Assembly: GCA_004431415.1 (NCBI GenBank)
Contig: QPMI01000040.1
Span: 62,001-126,000 of the forward strand
Direction of reading: 5' to 3'
Source: Cyanophora paradoxa
Lineage: Eukaryota > Glaucocystophyceae > Cyanophorales > Cyanophoraceae
DNA length: 64,000 nucleotides
Both the position numbers and the translations under genes were made by a program. Position 1 is the first letter of the stretch, and the number at the start of each line of letters is the position of its first letter. This document shows, piece after piece, positions 12,301-25,984 of this stretch. Below the pieces are notes generated by a model that was not told the DNA's origin, made no database searches, and was given only the letters and a program-made list of their open reading frames with translations.

Positions 12301-15300
12301 TCGATGGCGATGGGCGCCTTCGCCGCGGCCCGCTACCAGCGGGACGAGGAGCAGGAGCAGCGCGCCGTGCCCCGCTGCGCCAACTCCCTCATGCAGGTCG
12401 GCTTCAAGGTTCTCTTCATTGAAGTCTCGTCTTTCTTTACTTGACGCTCTCCTCTCAGGTTGTGATGGACCTGCTGCACGACTCGATGTTCGAGTTCGCG
12501 AAGGAGCCGGCGAAGATGATCTGCCGCCGCGTGCTCCCCTCCTACGAGCAGCAGATCCTCCGCCTCATGGACGTCTTCAAGCTCAAGTACGCCCAGGAGG
12601 CGCGTACCCCCCTTTTTTTCCTCTTTTTCTTCCTTTTCCGTGTTTTGTTTACGTGGCCGGGCAGGTCCTGGAGACGATCGCGGCGTCGGGGCGGGAGGGC
12701 GGCGAGGAGGCGGCCGTGGGCCCCGTGGCGGACATGGTCGTCAACGAGTGCGTGGGGCACATCGAGGGGCTCCTCAAGCGCCCCATGCGCCGCGAGCACA
12801 TCACCCTCTTCTTCTTTGGCGAGGTACCCCTCCACCCCGCTTTCCTCAGTCTTTTCGTTGCCTTCGGAACTCAAGAGGCGGGCAGAGCGCGACGCGGCGG
12901 GCCCTCTCCGCGTCCCCGCTGCCGCCGGCGGGTCCCTCGGCCTCCGCCTCGCCCGCGCCGCCCCAGCCGGCCGAAATCGAGGGCCTGGAGGTCCCCCGCG
13001 GCTCCCTCCGCGCCCTCTTCGGCCTCCTCCTCGTACCCCGGTCCTTTCCTCCCTTTCCTTCCCTTTCCTTTCCTTTCCTTTTCCTTTCTGACGGCGCCCC
13101 GCAGGCCCGTCCGGAACGACGCGGCGGACGCGCAGGTCCTCGCGCTCCTCTGCTCGCTGGTCAACGCGGTGGGCGAGCCGCTCATGGGCGCCCACTCGAC
13201 CTCGCTCTTCCGCGAGGCCGTCGCCCGCTGCGTGCTCGAGGTCTCCCACGGTGACCTCGGTGCGCCTCTTCCTTTTCGTTCCTTTGGCGTCCTCCTTTCG
13301 CCGTCTTACGCGTTCCCAGCTCGCCTGGTGCGGGAGAGGCTCCTCGGGCTGGACGCGGCGGCGCAGGCGGCGCCGTCCCTGGCCGCAGCCCGCTCGGGTG
13401 GCCCCCCGCACGGCGCCCACGTCGGCCTCGCCGGCGTCGCCCTCCTCGTCTCGGCCCCGCCGAGCGCCGGCGCCGGCTTCTCGCCCGCGCCCGGCGGGCA
13501 GGGCCCCTCGGCGCCCTCGGCGGCCCCGCGGACGGCGCGACCTTCGGGGCCGGCGCGGCGTCGGGCCCCTCGGAGGCAGTGCGGGCCCTCTTCAGCAAGC
13601 TGGCGTGGGCCGTCGCCTCGCCGGCGGCGCCGCAGCCGCTCGCGCCCGTCGCCGACCGCCTCTTCGGCGCCCTCCTCGCCAGCCTGGAGGACGCGTTCCT
13701 GTGCGGTACCCCCGCCCTCAACGAGTACCTCTCGCTCGTCCGGCGCCTCGCCGGCGGCTCGCCCGAGCGCCTCGGCCTCCTCGCCACGCGCCTCGCAGGC
13801 GTCCTCTCTGCGGCGGCCGCCGAGCTCGAGCGCGCCCCGCCCGGCGGCGGGCCGGCTCCTCTCCACACCCTCCTCGAGTTCGTCGGCGAGCTCCTGCAGC
13901 CGCAGCTCGAGTCGCTGCCCGCGGAGCCTTCGCCGGGCCCTGCGGCCACTGCGCCGGCGGCCGCGCCGGCCCGTCCAGCCCGCCCGCCCTCACCTCGCGC
14001 CCGCCGCCCCCGCCGGCCCCGCCCGGAGGCGGCTCCGTCTCCAGCAGCGCCGACTCGTCACCCGCGCCGGGCCTCGTCGCCCCTCCGGCGCCGCCGCCGC
14101 CGCAGCAGGCGCGGGCCCCCGCCGACGAGGAGGACGAGGACGTGGAGGATGAGGAGGACGAGGACGAAGAGGAGGACGAGGACGGAGAGGACAAGCCCGA
14201 GGGGGAGGAGGAGGAGGAGGAGGACGAGGAGGCCGGGGCCGCCGCCGCCGGCGGGCCCTCGGGCGAGGCGGCCGAGCGGCGCCTGGCGCAGCAGATCTGC
14301 ACGTACTCGGCCACGGGCAACAAGTTCACGGAGCAGCACTGGTACTTCTGCTACACCTGCGGCCTGACCGTCTCTGAGGGCTGCTGCTCCGTCTGCGTCA
14401 AGGTGGTCGCCCCTCTGTTCCTCAGCTTAGCTCGGCTTAGCTTGCTTGCTCGCGGAAGGCTGACAGACAGCGCCCCCGCCGCAGGTGTGCCACAAGGGCC
14501 ACGACGTCTCCTACTCGCGCATCTCCCGCTTCTTCTGCGACTGCGGCGCGGGGGCCGTCCGGGGCGTCCAGTGCCGCGCCCTCCGGCCCCGCCGCTACGT
14601 CCCGCCCTCGCCCTCGAACGCCCCCGGCGCCGGGCCCTCGAACGCCGGCGAGCGGCCGGCGGCGGCCCCCGCCGCGGCGCCGTCCCGAGCGACGGGGACG
14701 GGGAAGATTCGGAGGAGGAGGAGGCGGCCGGCATCGCGCCGGGCTCGGCCGAGGATGTCGGTGTCTGCGTCGCCGGCGGCGGCTCCGGCCCCGAGGCGGC
14801 GCCGCTCCGCGTCCCGCCGGCGGCGCGCGCCCCGCTCGTGGCGGCCCTCGTCGGCTCGGACCTCGCCGCGCGCCTCCTCGACCTCTTCTGCGCCCTGCGG
14901 CGCCGCGTCGAGTCCGAGTCCGGGGCGCGCGCCCTCGCCGCCCGCTCGGCCGCCGCGGAGCGATCGGCCCAGGTCTCGGACAAGATCCTGGCGGATTCCA
15001 AGCCCCTCAGCTACAAGCCGGGCACCTTCGACGTCAAGCTCCGCTACGACGGCGCGCTCGGGCGGGAGCTCAAGGCGGCCTTCTCGGGCCACGGGGCGCC
15101 CCGCGCGGCGCTGGCGGTGGCCACGGGGCGCCGCATCGCGGTCGCCGAGGCGCAGCGGGTGACGATCTTCGACGGCGCCGCCGTCCTCGCGACGGACGGC
15201 CAGGGCTCCCTCGACAAGTCGCAGCTCCGCGTCCTCTCCAAGAACGCCGTACCCTACGAGGTCCTCGCCCTCGCCTTCAACTCCACGTCCCGGTACCCCT

Positions 15301-18300
15301 CCTCTGCGTTCCCTCCCGCTTGTTTCCCCTCCCCCTTATGGTTCTGTCCGACAGGTACTTGGCCGTGGCGGGCCTGAAGGACCTGCAGGTCTTCACCGTG
15401 TCCTCCGCCGGCACAGTGACGGCGCGCCCCTCCGCCCGCCTCCCTCCGCCGGGCTCCTCGCTGATCCGCCGCCGCTTCGCAGGACCGCCTGACGGTCGAG
15501 CTCTCGCTGGACTCGCTGGGGGACTCCCTCCACGTCGTACAGGCACCTACCCACCCACCCCCTTCCCTTCTTTCCTGCCCCGCTGACACCTAGGCCTCCG
15601 GCAGGTCCACTGGGTGCCGCAGTCGCAGGTGCACCTCGCGGTGGTCACGAACCGCTTTGTAAAGGTGTACGACCTCTCGCGGGACGCCATCAGCCCCGCC
15701 CTCGTGCGCCTCCTCCCCGCTCTTCTTCTCTTTTCTTGGTTACGAGCGTCCGCAGAACTACACGGTGCTGGACGACGCGATCAAGGGCGCCTCGTTCGGC
15801 GTCGACCCGCGCGGCCGCGTGACGCTCTACGCCATCACAGGCGGCGGCCTCGTCTTCGCGCAGGAGCTCCCCCCGCCCGCCGCGCCGCCCGCGGCCGGCG
15901 AGGGACACGCTGCTGCTCCTCCTGCCGCGGCCGCCGCCGCCGCCGACGACGGCGGGCCGAGCATCCTGACGGAGGTCGTGGCGGTGCCGGACAGCCTGCG
16001 GGGCAAGTCCGGGGCATCCATCCACTTCTCGCAGCCGCTGCGGCTCCTCTTCTGCTGCTACGAGGACGGCCGCTCGTGCGGCGGGCGCGTCGCCCCGCCG
16101 ACTCCCGAAGAGCGCCGCTCGGGCGGCGGCATCCGCCTGGCCGAGGCCTTCAGCCTGGTGGACCTCAAGCCCGAGACGGGCCTCCTGCGCGGCCGCATCG
16201 CGCCCATCGCGGCCCTCGCGGACGCGCCCGAGCAGCCCGGCACGCTCCTCGGCATCTCCCGCAAGGCCCACGCGGCCTTCGCGGCCCGCGTGACCCCGGG
16301 CGACGCTGGGGGCGTCTTCGAGGTGCACCCCATCAAGCTCCCGCCCGCCTCCTCCTCCTCCTCCTCGTCCTCTGCCCGTGTCGAGGGGTTCGCTGCGAGC
16401 CCCCTCGCCAGCCCCGCCGCCGCTTTCGTCGCCCCCGCCGGCCCCTCCGTCGCCCTGTTCCTCCTCGAGGACGGCTCGCTGCACCGCCTCGCCCTCACCG
16501 CCCCCGCCCTGCCCGCCCCCTCCGCCGCCCCGGCCCCGGCCCCCGCCGCAGGGTCCTCCGCCTCGGAGGCTCCGCGGCCCCCGCCCGGCCGCTTCCTGCC
16601 CCTCCCCAGCGGCGGCATCGGGTACTTCGGGCGCTGCCGGACGGGCGGCAGGGCCGGCCCTGCCGCCCCCGCGCCCCGCCGTCGTCGTCGGCCGCGCCGG
16701 CGGCGGCGGGCGGGGCGCGGCCGCAGCCGCCGGCCTTCCCCGTCGATTTCTTCGAGTTCTGCCAGAACGTCACCTCGGAGGTCGCCTTCTCGGGCGACGT
16801 CCCCGGCGACGTCGCCAAGCAGCGCCTCGCCAACAACGAGGACTACCTCATCAGCCCCAGGCGCGCCGCTTTGTCGTTCTCTTCTCTTCTCGTCCGCCCG
16901 CCCGCGCCTCTGACGCGCGCGCGCGCCCCGCAGCGTGGACGGGTTCGAGCTGACGATGGAGAGCACGTCGCCGGACCAGTGCTTCTGCGGCCTGCGCGTG
17001 CAGGTCGGCGCCGCCTCCCAGCAGCACATCCCCATGTACATCCGCGTCCTCGGCCGCACGGTGCATTCTCCCGCTGCTCGGTGCATTCTTCTGCTGCTCG
17101 CTCACCTCTCCGCCAGATCGCGATGCGGGAGAACCAGCGGCGGTGCTACGACATCCCGTTCACCGACGACGAGATCCTGCAGGCGGACCGGGAGGTCACG
17201 GTCGTGGTCGGGCCCTCGTTCAACCCGGGCAACGCGCCCATCCTCGACGGCCTCGAGATCTACGCCTACTCCAAGGACCGCTTTGGTTTCTCCCGCAAGC
17301 TCGAGGAGCGGGCGCGGGGCGCGGGGGCCGGCCGCGGCGAGGGCGGGTCCGGCGGCGGGGCCGGCGACGGGGCCTCCGGGGCGGGCCGCGCCGGCCCCGC
17401 CACGCCGGCCGAGGCCGCGCTGGTCGAGCTGCTTCGGCTCTCGGCGATGACCTTCTCGGCGCTGCCCGAGGGCGCCCAGGAGAACGTCCGCGAGGCGCTC
17501 CGCGACGCCCTCCCGCGCCTCGCGACTGGCGCCGCCCCCGTCCGGGGCCCCGCCCTCCGCCTCCTGCGCCTCCTGTACCCCTCCCCGGCCGCGTACTACG
17601 CGGCGAAGGACGCGCGGGCGCTGGCGGCGCTGGCCGAGTGCGTCCCGGCGGAGCCGCTCGCGTACGCCGACGCCGTGCGGACGGTCCGCGGCATCGCGCG
17701 GCGGCGCCCGCAGAGCCTCCGCCGCTTCCTGAAGGACTCGCCGGGCTTCCCCGCCGCCCTCGTTGCGCCCCTCGCCCAGGCCGCCACGCTCCTCGCCTCC
17801 CCCGCCGCGCTGGCGCCGGCGGCCGCCGCCGCGCCCTTCGCGCGGCCGCCGCCGGACCTGCCCGGGGTCGTCTCGGGGCTCGTGGAGGTCGCCTTTGCGT
17901 ACGCGGGCCACCTGCGGGACGCGGGGCGCGAGCTGGCGCCGGCCGTCCGCCTCATCCTGGACATGGCGCTGGGCCCCAACGACTCCGTTCGCTCCGCGGC
18001 CTGCTCGGCCCTCGGCGGAATCATGCTCCAGGGCTTCACGCTCCCGGCGCCCTCGGCCCCGCCGACGCCCTCGCGGGCCCCGCCGCCGCCGCCCCCGGAG
18101 CCCGCGGACAGCGGCCCGCCAGGCATCCAGTACCAGTGCGACAGCTGCGGCCTGCTCCCGATCCCGGGTCGCCGCTGGCACTGCGGCTCCTGCATCGACT
18201 TCGACCTGTGCGAGCGGTGCCACGAGGAGGGGGGGCACGACCCTGACCACGCCATGACGCCCATCGACCCGCCCGGCTCGGCGCCGCGCCCGCCGCCGCC

Positions 18301-21300
18301 GCCGGAGCTCGGCGCCGAGGGCGCCGAGGAGCGCGACGTGGACGAGGAGGAGGAGGAGGACGAGGCGGAGGAGGCTGCCGCGCGGCCCGCCACGCCGCCC
18401 CCGGCCCCGCCCCCGGCCCCGCCCCCGCCGCCCGCTCTGCCGCTCGCGGAGCCGCCGGTGGCGGCGCCGCCGCCGGACGCGGCGGCGGCGCTGGCGGCGG
18501 CGCAGGCGGAGCTCCCGCCGGAGGACGCGGACGACGAGGAGCTCCGGGTGGCCCTCGCTCTGAGCCTCGGGCTCGACCCCGTGGCCGCCGTCGCCGCCGC
18601 CACCGCCCCAGCCCCCGCGCCCGCGCCCCGCCCGCAGGCCGAGCCGCAGACGCCCAAGCGGGCGGGGGCGGCGGGGGCGCCGCCGCCGGCCATCGTTCTG
18701 GACGCGGCGGCGGAGGGCGAGGCCGGCTCGTCCGTCGCGGCGCTCTCGTCCGCCATCTTTGACGAGCTGCTCGAGTCGCTGCCGCGGCTGCCCGAGCGGG
18801 GCGGGGCGGCCGCGCTGCCCCTCGCCCGCCTCCTCCACTCGCTCGCCGCCCGCTGCCTCGCCGCGCGCGACCACGAGGCCCTACGGCGCCTCTTCGCGCG
18901 GCTCCTGCAGCTCGCGCCGGGCGCGCCGGGCGCCCCGCCGCCCTCGGCCAAGCGGACGCCCCGCATGGAGATCGAGGCGCTCGCTCTGCTCTTCCTCGGC
19001 ATCTGGCTCCGGCCCCTCGAGCGCCCCTCGTCCTCCTCCTCCTCCGCCTCCGCCTCGCGCTCAGCGGAGGGCGCCCCGCCCTCGCCCGGCGCCGGCGGCG
19101 TCAAGTCTCTCGCGGGCGCGCGGGCGGCCGCCGAGGAGCTGGCGGCCATGGCGCGGGAGGCCGGCCTCGTCGGGCGCCTCTACGCGGCAGCCTTGGCGCT
19201 CTTCGAGCACTTCAAGCGCCTCCCGAAGCGCAAGGACGGCACGGAGGAGGCGGCGCCGGCGGCGGCGGCGCCGGCGCCGGCCGGCGGCGAGGGCGTCGTG
19301 ACGAACGCGCTGCTTGCGCCGGAGCCGGTGACGGGCAGCGCGGGGCGCGAGGCGGCGCCCTTCTTCGGCGACGCGTACGCGCGGGCGCACGCCGCCGACC
19401 TCTTCGGCGACTGCCCGCGGCTCGTGGCCGAGTGCGCACTGAAGATGGCCATGCGGCTCTTCTCGCCGGAGCGGGACCGGCCCGGGCGGGAGCCGTTCGG
19501 GCAGGACTGGCAGGCCCTCCTCTGCAGCTTCGTGCACGCCCAGCAGACGAGCTTCGCCCGCAAGGTCGCCAAGCGCATGCTCCTCGCCCTCTGCGGCTCC
19601 CGCTCCCGCTACTACGAGGTCCTACCCTATCTATCATACTCTATCTGTTCAACTGTGCAAAGCTTACTTTGTTTGTGCTAGGTGCGGGACAGCAGCGCGT
19701 ACGCGGCGGCGATGCGGCGCCTGAAGAAGGCGTCGAAGGCGTCTGCGGGCTTCACCGAGCCGCTCCCCTACGAGGCGGCCGTGAAGGTCGTCTCCACGCT
19801 CGGCTCCATCAGCGAGGTCGCGGCCCCGCGGCCCGCCAACTGGCAGCTCTACTGCCGCGGCTCGCCCGAGACGCTGCCCTTCCTCTTCCGCTCCTCGCTC
19901 CTGCTCTGCGAGGAGGCGCAGCTCGCCGCCCTCCGCCTCCTCACCGCCGCCTTCGGAGGGGCCCCCGAGCCGCCGCCCGCCACGGCGGCCCGCCCCGCGC
20001 CGTCCTCCTCCTCGTCGTCATCCCGGCCGCCCGCCCCGCCCGCCGCCTCCTCCTCCTCGACCTCCTCCACCACCGGGCCCCTCTCTGCGTCAGACTGGGA
20101 GGCGCTGGTGGCGCTCTTCCTTCGGGCGCCGCCGCCCCCGCCGCCGCCGCACGCCCCTTCGGCCCTGCCCCACGCCGCCTCGACTGGCCTCGCGCCCGGG
20201 ACGCCCCTCGCGCTCGCCGGCCCCGCGCACTCCCTCGCCGGCCCGCCGGCCTTCGAGCTGCCGGGCGGCCCGCCCGGCGCCACCGACGCGGCCCGCCTGG
20301 TCGACGCCGTGCTGCTGGGCGCGCGCTCGGCCGCCGTGCGCGCCGAGGGCCGCGCCCTCCTCCTCGCCCTCTGGGCCCGCGCCGCCTCCGCGCAGCTCGA
20401 GGCGCTCCTGGAGGCGGCGGCGGACAAGGTCGCCGTGCTGCCGCACTACGGCCGCAACGGGGCCGACTTCAAGGAGGCGCTGCTCCGCATGCTGGCCGCC
20501 CCGGGGTTCGTGGAGGCTGCGTCCGTCCAGCCCACCGTCGGGCGCCTCTGCAAGACCCTCGTGGACGCCCTGGTCCGCTGGCTCCGTTCGATCTCGCATC
20601 GCCTCACACGCACACGCACACACGGCTGACTCGCCCCCCCCCCCCCCCCCCCCCCCCCTCAGGTGAGCCAGAGCCGGGTGGTGGCGACGCACCCGCACTC
20701 GCACGTCTACCGCACGCTGCGCTCCCTCGTCGAGTTCGACGGGTGCGCCCCGCCTCCATCCACGCCCGAGAGAACCTTTCTAGAGTCTCTCTCTCTCTCT
20801 CGCCCTCTCATCTTCTTCGCTTGGGGCGCCTCCACGCCCGAGAGAACCTATCCAGAGTCTCTCTCTCTCTCTCTCTCTCGCCCTCTCGTCTTCTTCGCTT
20901 GGGGCGCCTCCACGCCCGAAAGGATCTAGAGCTTTCTCTCGCCCTCTCGTCGTCTTGGCTTGGGGCGCCGGCCTACGCCCCGCATCTATCCACGCCTCTT
21001 AGATTCTCTCTTTCTCTCGCCCTCCTCTTGGAGCGCCGGAGCGCCGCCCGCCTTGTCGCTTGGAGCGCCGCCCGCCCGCCTCATCCGGGGGCAGGTACTA
21101 CCTGGAGTCGGAGCCGTGCCTCGTCTGCAACGACCCCGAGGTCCCCTTCGCGCACCTCAAGCTCGAGCAGGCGCGCACCTCCCCCTTTCTATTTCTTACT
21201 TTCTTCCTTCCTCTTCTTTCGTGCTTTATTTTTTTCTTGTCGACTGCTCATCTCTCTTCTTCTGGAGCAGGCCCGCGCCGAGGTCAAGTTCACGGCGAAC

Positions 21301-24300
21301 AGCATGATGGCGAGCAGCCTTTTCTTCTCTTCTCTCTTTTCCCACGGCTCAGTCTCACTCAAACACATTCTCTCTTTGCAGGTGCGGTTCCACTCGCCGC
21401 AGACGATCCAGTCGGTGGTCTTCCAGGCACACGACATCCGCCGCGCCCGCATGCTCAAGACCCTAACGCTCTACTACTCCAACAAGGTCTTTACTTTCGC
21501 CGCCCTCGAGCTCCGCTTCGGTTTGTTTGTTTGCTCGTGTCCGAGCCCCCTCAGGTGGTCTCGGACCTCGCGGAGCTCAAGAACAAGTGGCGGCTGTGGC
21601 GCAAGGCGAAGACGGCGCACCTGATGCCGGGCCAGGCCGAGCTGCGCATCCCCTTCGCCATCCCCATCACGGCGACAGCCCTGCTCTTCGAGTACTCCGC
21701 CCTGCACGAGAACCCGGGGGCGCTGGCGCAGGAGAAGCTGCAGTGCCCGCGCTGCTCGCGGGCGGTGACGGACAAGCACGGGATCTGCCGGCACTGCCAC
21801 GAGAACGCGTACCAGTGCCGGCAGTGCCGCAACATCAACTACGAGCAGCTGGATGCCTTCATCTGCAACGAGTGCGGCTTCTGCAAGTACGGCCGCTTCG
21901 AGGTCGCTGTCGTCGCGAAGCCGTCGCTGGCCTGCGAGCGCGTCGAGACGGAGGAGGACCGTAAGGCGGCGCTGGCGACGATCGACCGGGAGGCCGACAA
22001 CGCGCACCGCCGCTACGCGCAGCTCTCCAGCTTCAAGCGGCCCCTGGTCAAGCTCGTCACCAACTTCGGCGACCTTGACTCGCTCACCATCACCGCCGTC
22101 CCCGCCTCCAGCGGCGCCGCAGCCGCCGGCGCCTCCTCCTCGGGGCCCGAGCGCGCCTCGTCCTCGGCGGAGCGGACGGGGGCCTTCGTCGCCTCGTCGG
22201 AGATGGAGCAGCTGCTGGCGAACGCGCCGGGCTCCAACTTCAAGACGAACCGCAAGATCGCTATCCTGGGCATGCTCTACGGCAAGGAGTGCAAGGGCGC
22301 ATTCGACTCGCTCGCCAAGTCCGTCCAGGCCCTCATGGGCACCCGCCGCGAGCTCCTGCGGTACATGCGGCTCGCCCCGCGGCAGCTCGGCGACGACCAG
22401 GCGCTCGAGCAGGGGCCGCCCCTCAGCCGCGAGTCCTCCGTCGCCAGCACCGCCCCCGCCGGCTCCGTCCCGCTCACGCCCTCGGCCCGCACCGCGGCGG
22501 TCGCGGCCGCCGAGGCCTACGCGGCGGCCCAGGAGGCGGCGGCGGCGGCCGCCGCCGCCGCCGCCGCCGGCGGGGCGCCGCCGGAGAACCGCTGCGTCGG
22601 CTGCGCGACGGCCTTCGTGGCGCACTGCGTCGAGGTCCTGGAGCTCCTCTCGCGGCGCCCGCAGCTGCGGCCGGCCCTCGCGCAGCGCAACCTCCTCCAG
22701 CAGCTCTACACCTCGACGCTCCAGTTCGGCGCGCGCCAGACGCGCGTGCAGTCCCGCAAGATCATCTGCCGCCTCTGCTCCGACAACCCGGAGGCATCCG
22801 CCTCGCTGCTGGCGCTCCTTAAGGAGAAGGTCGAGTTCTGCATCGGGCACTACCGCACCCTCGACCTCGGCACCTCCGTCCACGCCGAGATGCAGGTGCC
22901 GCCGGCCTTTCCGCGCGCTCTCTTTTAATCCCTCGAGGCCGACCGACCGAGCCCCGCGCCGCGCCGCGCCGCAGCTGCTCGCGGAGATGTGCGTGCTGGA
23001 CGACTCGCCGGCGCTGTGGGAGGAGCGGCTGCGCCTGCTGCTGCACCTCTTCTTCCGCGCCTCGCGCTCCGCTTCGGCCAGCCCCGTCATCTCCGACCAC
23101 GTCGTCCTCCCCTGCCTCCGCGTCATCGTCCACATCTGCCGCCCGCCGCCCCCGCCCCCGCCGGGGCCCCCGCCCCCGCCGCCCCCCGCCCCGCCCGCCC
23201 CGGAGCCCGCGGCGGCGGCCGCGGAGGAGCCGCCGAAGGAGGGCGAGGCTCCCGTCTCGCAGCTGCGGCAGCTCTCGTCGGAGACGTGGCCCACGATCGG
23301 CTACGCCAAGTGGTCCAAGGGCGACGCCTCCTACGTCGCATGGGCGGCCCTCAACCAGTCGCTCCCGGCCGCTCCGCCGCCGGGCGAGGCGCCGGCCTCG
23401 CCCAAGGCACCGCCGGGCCCCGCCGAGCTGGCGAAGAAGTACGGCGGGCGCTGGATGCGCCTCGCGGGGATCGTCCCGCAGGCCGGCGCCGCGGCGCGCG
23501 TCCCGCTGGGGGCCTTCCTGGGCGGCGGCTCCTGGATCCGGAGCCTCCTGCTGTGCGGCTCGAGCGCCGAGATCCGCCGCGAGGCCTGCGCTCTGGTCGA
23601 GGTCCTCTGCGCCGGCTCCGAGGCCCGTACCCTCCGGTGCGCCTGCCCGCTCGGGATCGACGGCCGCGCCCGGCGCCTTTCATCTCATTTATTATTTCGG
23701 TCTTAGGTTCCTGGACCTGCTGACGCGCATGCTGGCGGACGCGGGCCGCGCCGGCGAGACGGCCGACGAGTTCCTCGAGCTCTACCGCCGCCTCCTCGGC
23801 CCCGAGGCGCGCCCGCGCGCGCGCGCGTGCCCGAGCCGCGCCGCGGGCCGGGTTCGAGCGACGCCCCTGACGCGGCTGCCTGCCTGCGCCCGGGCGCAGG
23901 ACCGGAAGCTGTACCTGACGCAGCGGGGCTTCCTGGCGCACGTCACGCGCCTCATCCTCGACGAGGTGCCCAGAGACCGCGCAAAGCACAGGAAACAATA
24001 AGTTCCGACGCCCGCCGCGCAGGTGGCGCGCATCGCGCAGCTGGAGGGCCTCTGCACGACGGACATCGCACAGGGCCACGTCCTCAAGGCGAGCCCCCCG
24101 CTCAGATCAGATCTGAGCCGATCCGAGCTGAGCTGATGCGGGCCGCGCGCAGGCGCTGGTGGAGCTGCTGGGGGCCTTCCTGGGCGTGCCGCCCGTGCGG
24201 GAGAAGCTGCGGCGGGACGGCCACGTCGCCGCCCTCCTCGACGCCTTCCTCACCATGAAGGTCCGTCCTAGCTGATTTTCATTCCATTTCCGGGCGCCTT

Positions 24301-25945
24301 CTTAGCTGTTTTTCGTTTCTGCAGGGCCTCGTGGTGCAGAAGACGAAGCTGACAGAGGAGTGCGCGGGGACGATGCTCTCGCTCCTGCGCGCCACGCACG
24401 ACGGCTCCGCCTCGGACCGCCAGGCGAGCCGCCCCGGCGAATCCTAGGGCGGGGCGACGTCGAGCCGCCCCGGGGGCTGATCGATCCGCGCCGCGCAGGG
24501 CTTCGTGTCGGCGTGCGTGCGGGCGCTGGACCGGCGGCGCGGGGACGAGCGCGCGCGGGTCGTGCTCTACGAGCAGCTCGTGGACGTCATTTGCCCCTTC
24601 AAGCCCGACCCCGTCTACCAGCTCGTCCTCAACAAGGCCCGCCCCGCCGCCCGCCCGCGCCCGCCCCACCACGCTCTGACTGCGGCGCGCGCGCGAGCAG
24701 AGCCCGACGCAGGAGGAGTTCATCCGGGGCTCCATGACGAAGAACCCGTACTCATCCTCCGACATGCCTGGGCCCCTCATGCGCCACGTCAAGAACCGCA
24801 TCTGGTCCGCCCCTGCCCCCGCCCCCGCCCCCGCCCTCTTCTCACTGACGGAGGGGCAGCCGGGACCTGGACCTCTCGGCGCTGATCGAGGACGACAACG
24901 GGATGGAGCTGCTCGTGGCCGGCCAGATCGTCCGCCTTGACCTCTCCATCCGCCAGGCCCGTCGCCCCCGCCTCTCCGCTTCGCCGGTTCTGAGAGGGGC
25001 GGCGCCGGGGTACGTGCAGGTGTACGAGCAGGTCTGGCGGCGCTCGCTGGGGGGCGACCAGGCCGGTGACGGCCCGCCCATGGTCGTCACCTACCGCCTC
25101 CAGGCGCGCCTCTCGGCCTCTCCCCTCCATTCCTTCGCCCGCTGAGGGCGCGGGCAGGGCCTGGACGGTGAGGCTACAGAGCCGATCGTGGACGCGCTGG
25201 AGGACACGGCGGGGCCGGAGCGGGACCCCGAGGAGGAGTTCGCCGCCGCCGCCGTCATGGCCCCCTCCGGCGGCCTCGACGCCCTCCTCGCCCAGGCACG
25301 CGCACCCCTCTCCCCCTTCTGAGCCCAGCTCAGCTGATCTGAACTCATCTGAGCTTAGATCCGGTCCTTCCGGACGCTGGACGTGAACGCCGACCTCGTC
25401 GCTCTCGTCCTGCGCCTCGCCCGCCACTGCGCCCTCCTCGCCGCCAACCGCGCCCGCGTGCGCCCCGCCCCGCCGGCCCTCCCCTCCCCCGCGCCGCCTC
25501 AGACGCCTCAGATGCTGGCGCTGGGCGGGGTACGCGTGCTCCTCGACGTGCTCCGCCTGGCCTTCGCGGACGAGCGCCACGCCGACGAGGTCCGGCGCGG
25601 CCGCGGCCCAGAGGCGACCCGGCCCCGTCTGATCTCCGGCGCCTCCGTCCCGCTCCGCAGGCCGAGGCGCTGCTGCTGACGCTGGAGAGCCTGGTGGAGG
25701 CGGCGACGGCGGCGGCGGTGGCGCCGGACGCGGCGGCGGCGGCCTCGGGCGGCGACCGCGAGCGCCTCAGCGACGCGGCGGTCGTCTCCCAGCTCCGCAT
25801 GTTCCTCGAGAAGGCCCGCCCGCCCGCCCTCCGTGCGCGTTCTCGGCGCCGGCTGACGGCGGCGGCCGGCAGCTCACGAGCCCGCTGGTCAAGACACACC
25901 GCCGCGTCGCTACGACCATGACCCGCGTCCTGCAGGCGCGCCCCG

Positions 25946-25984
<39 letters not shown>

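Noticed and set aside
17102-23294. Very long minus-strand open frames opposite UBR4 (for example 17102-18874 and 21474-23294)
   Set aside because: High GC at third positions keeps antisense frames free of stops. They encode Arg/Gly/Ala-rich sequence without family signatures, while the plus strand carries clear UBR4 blocks.
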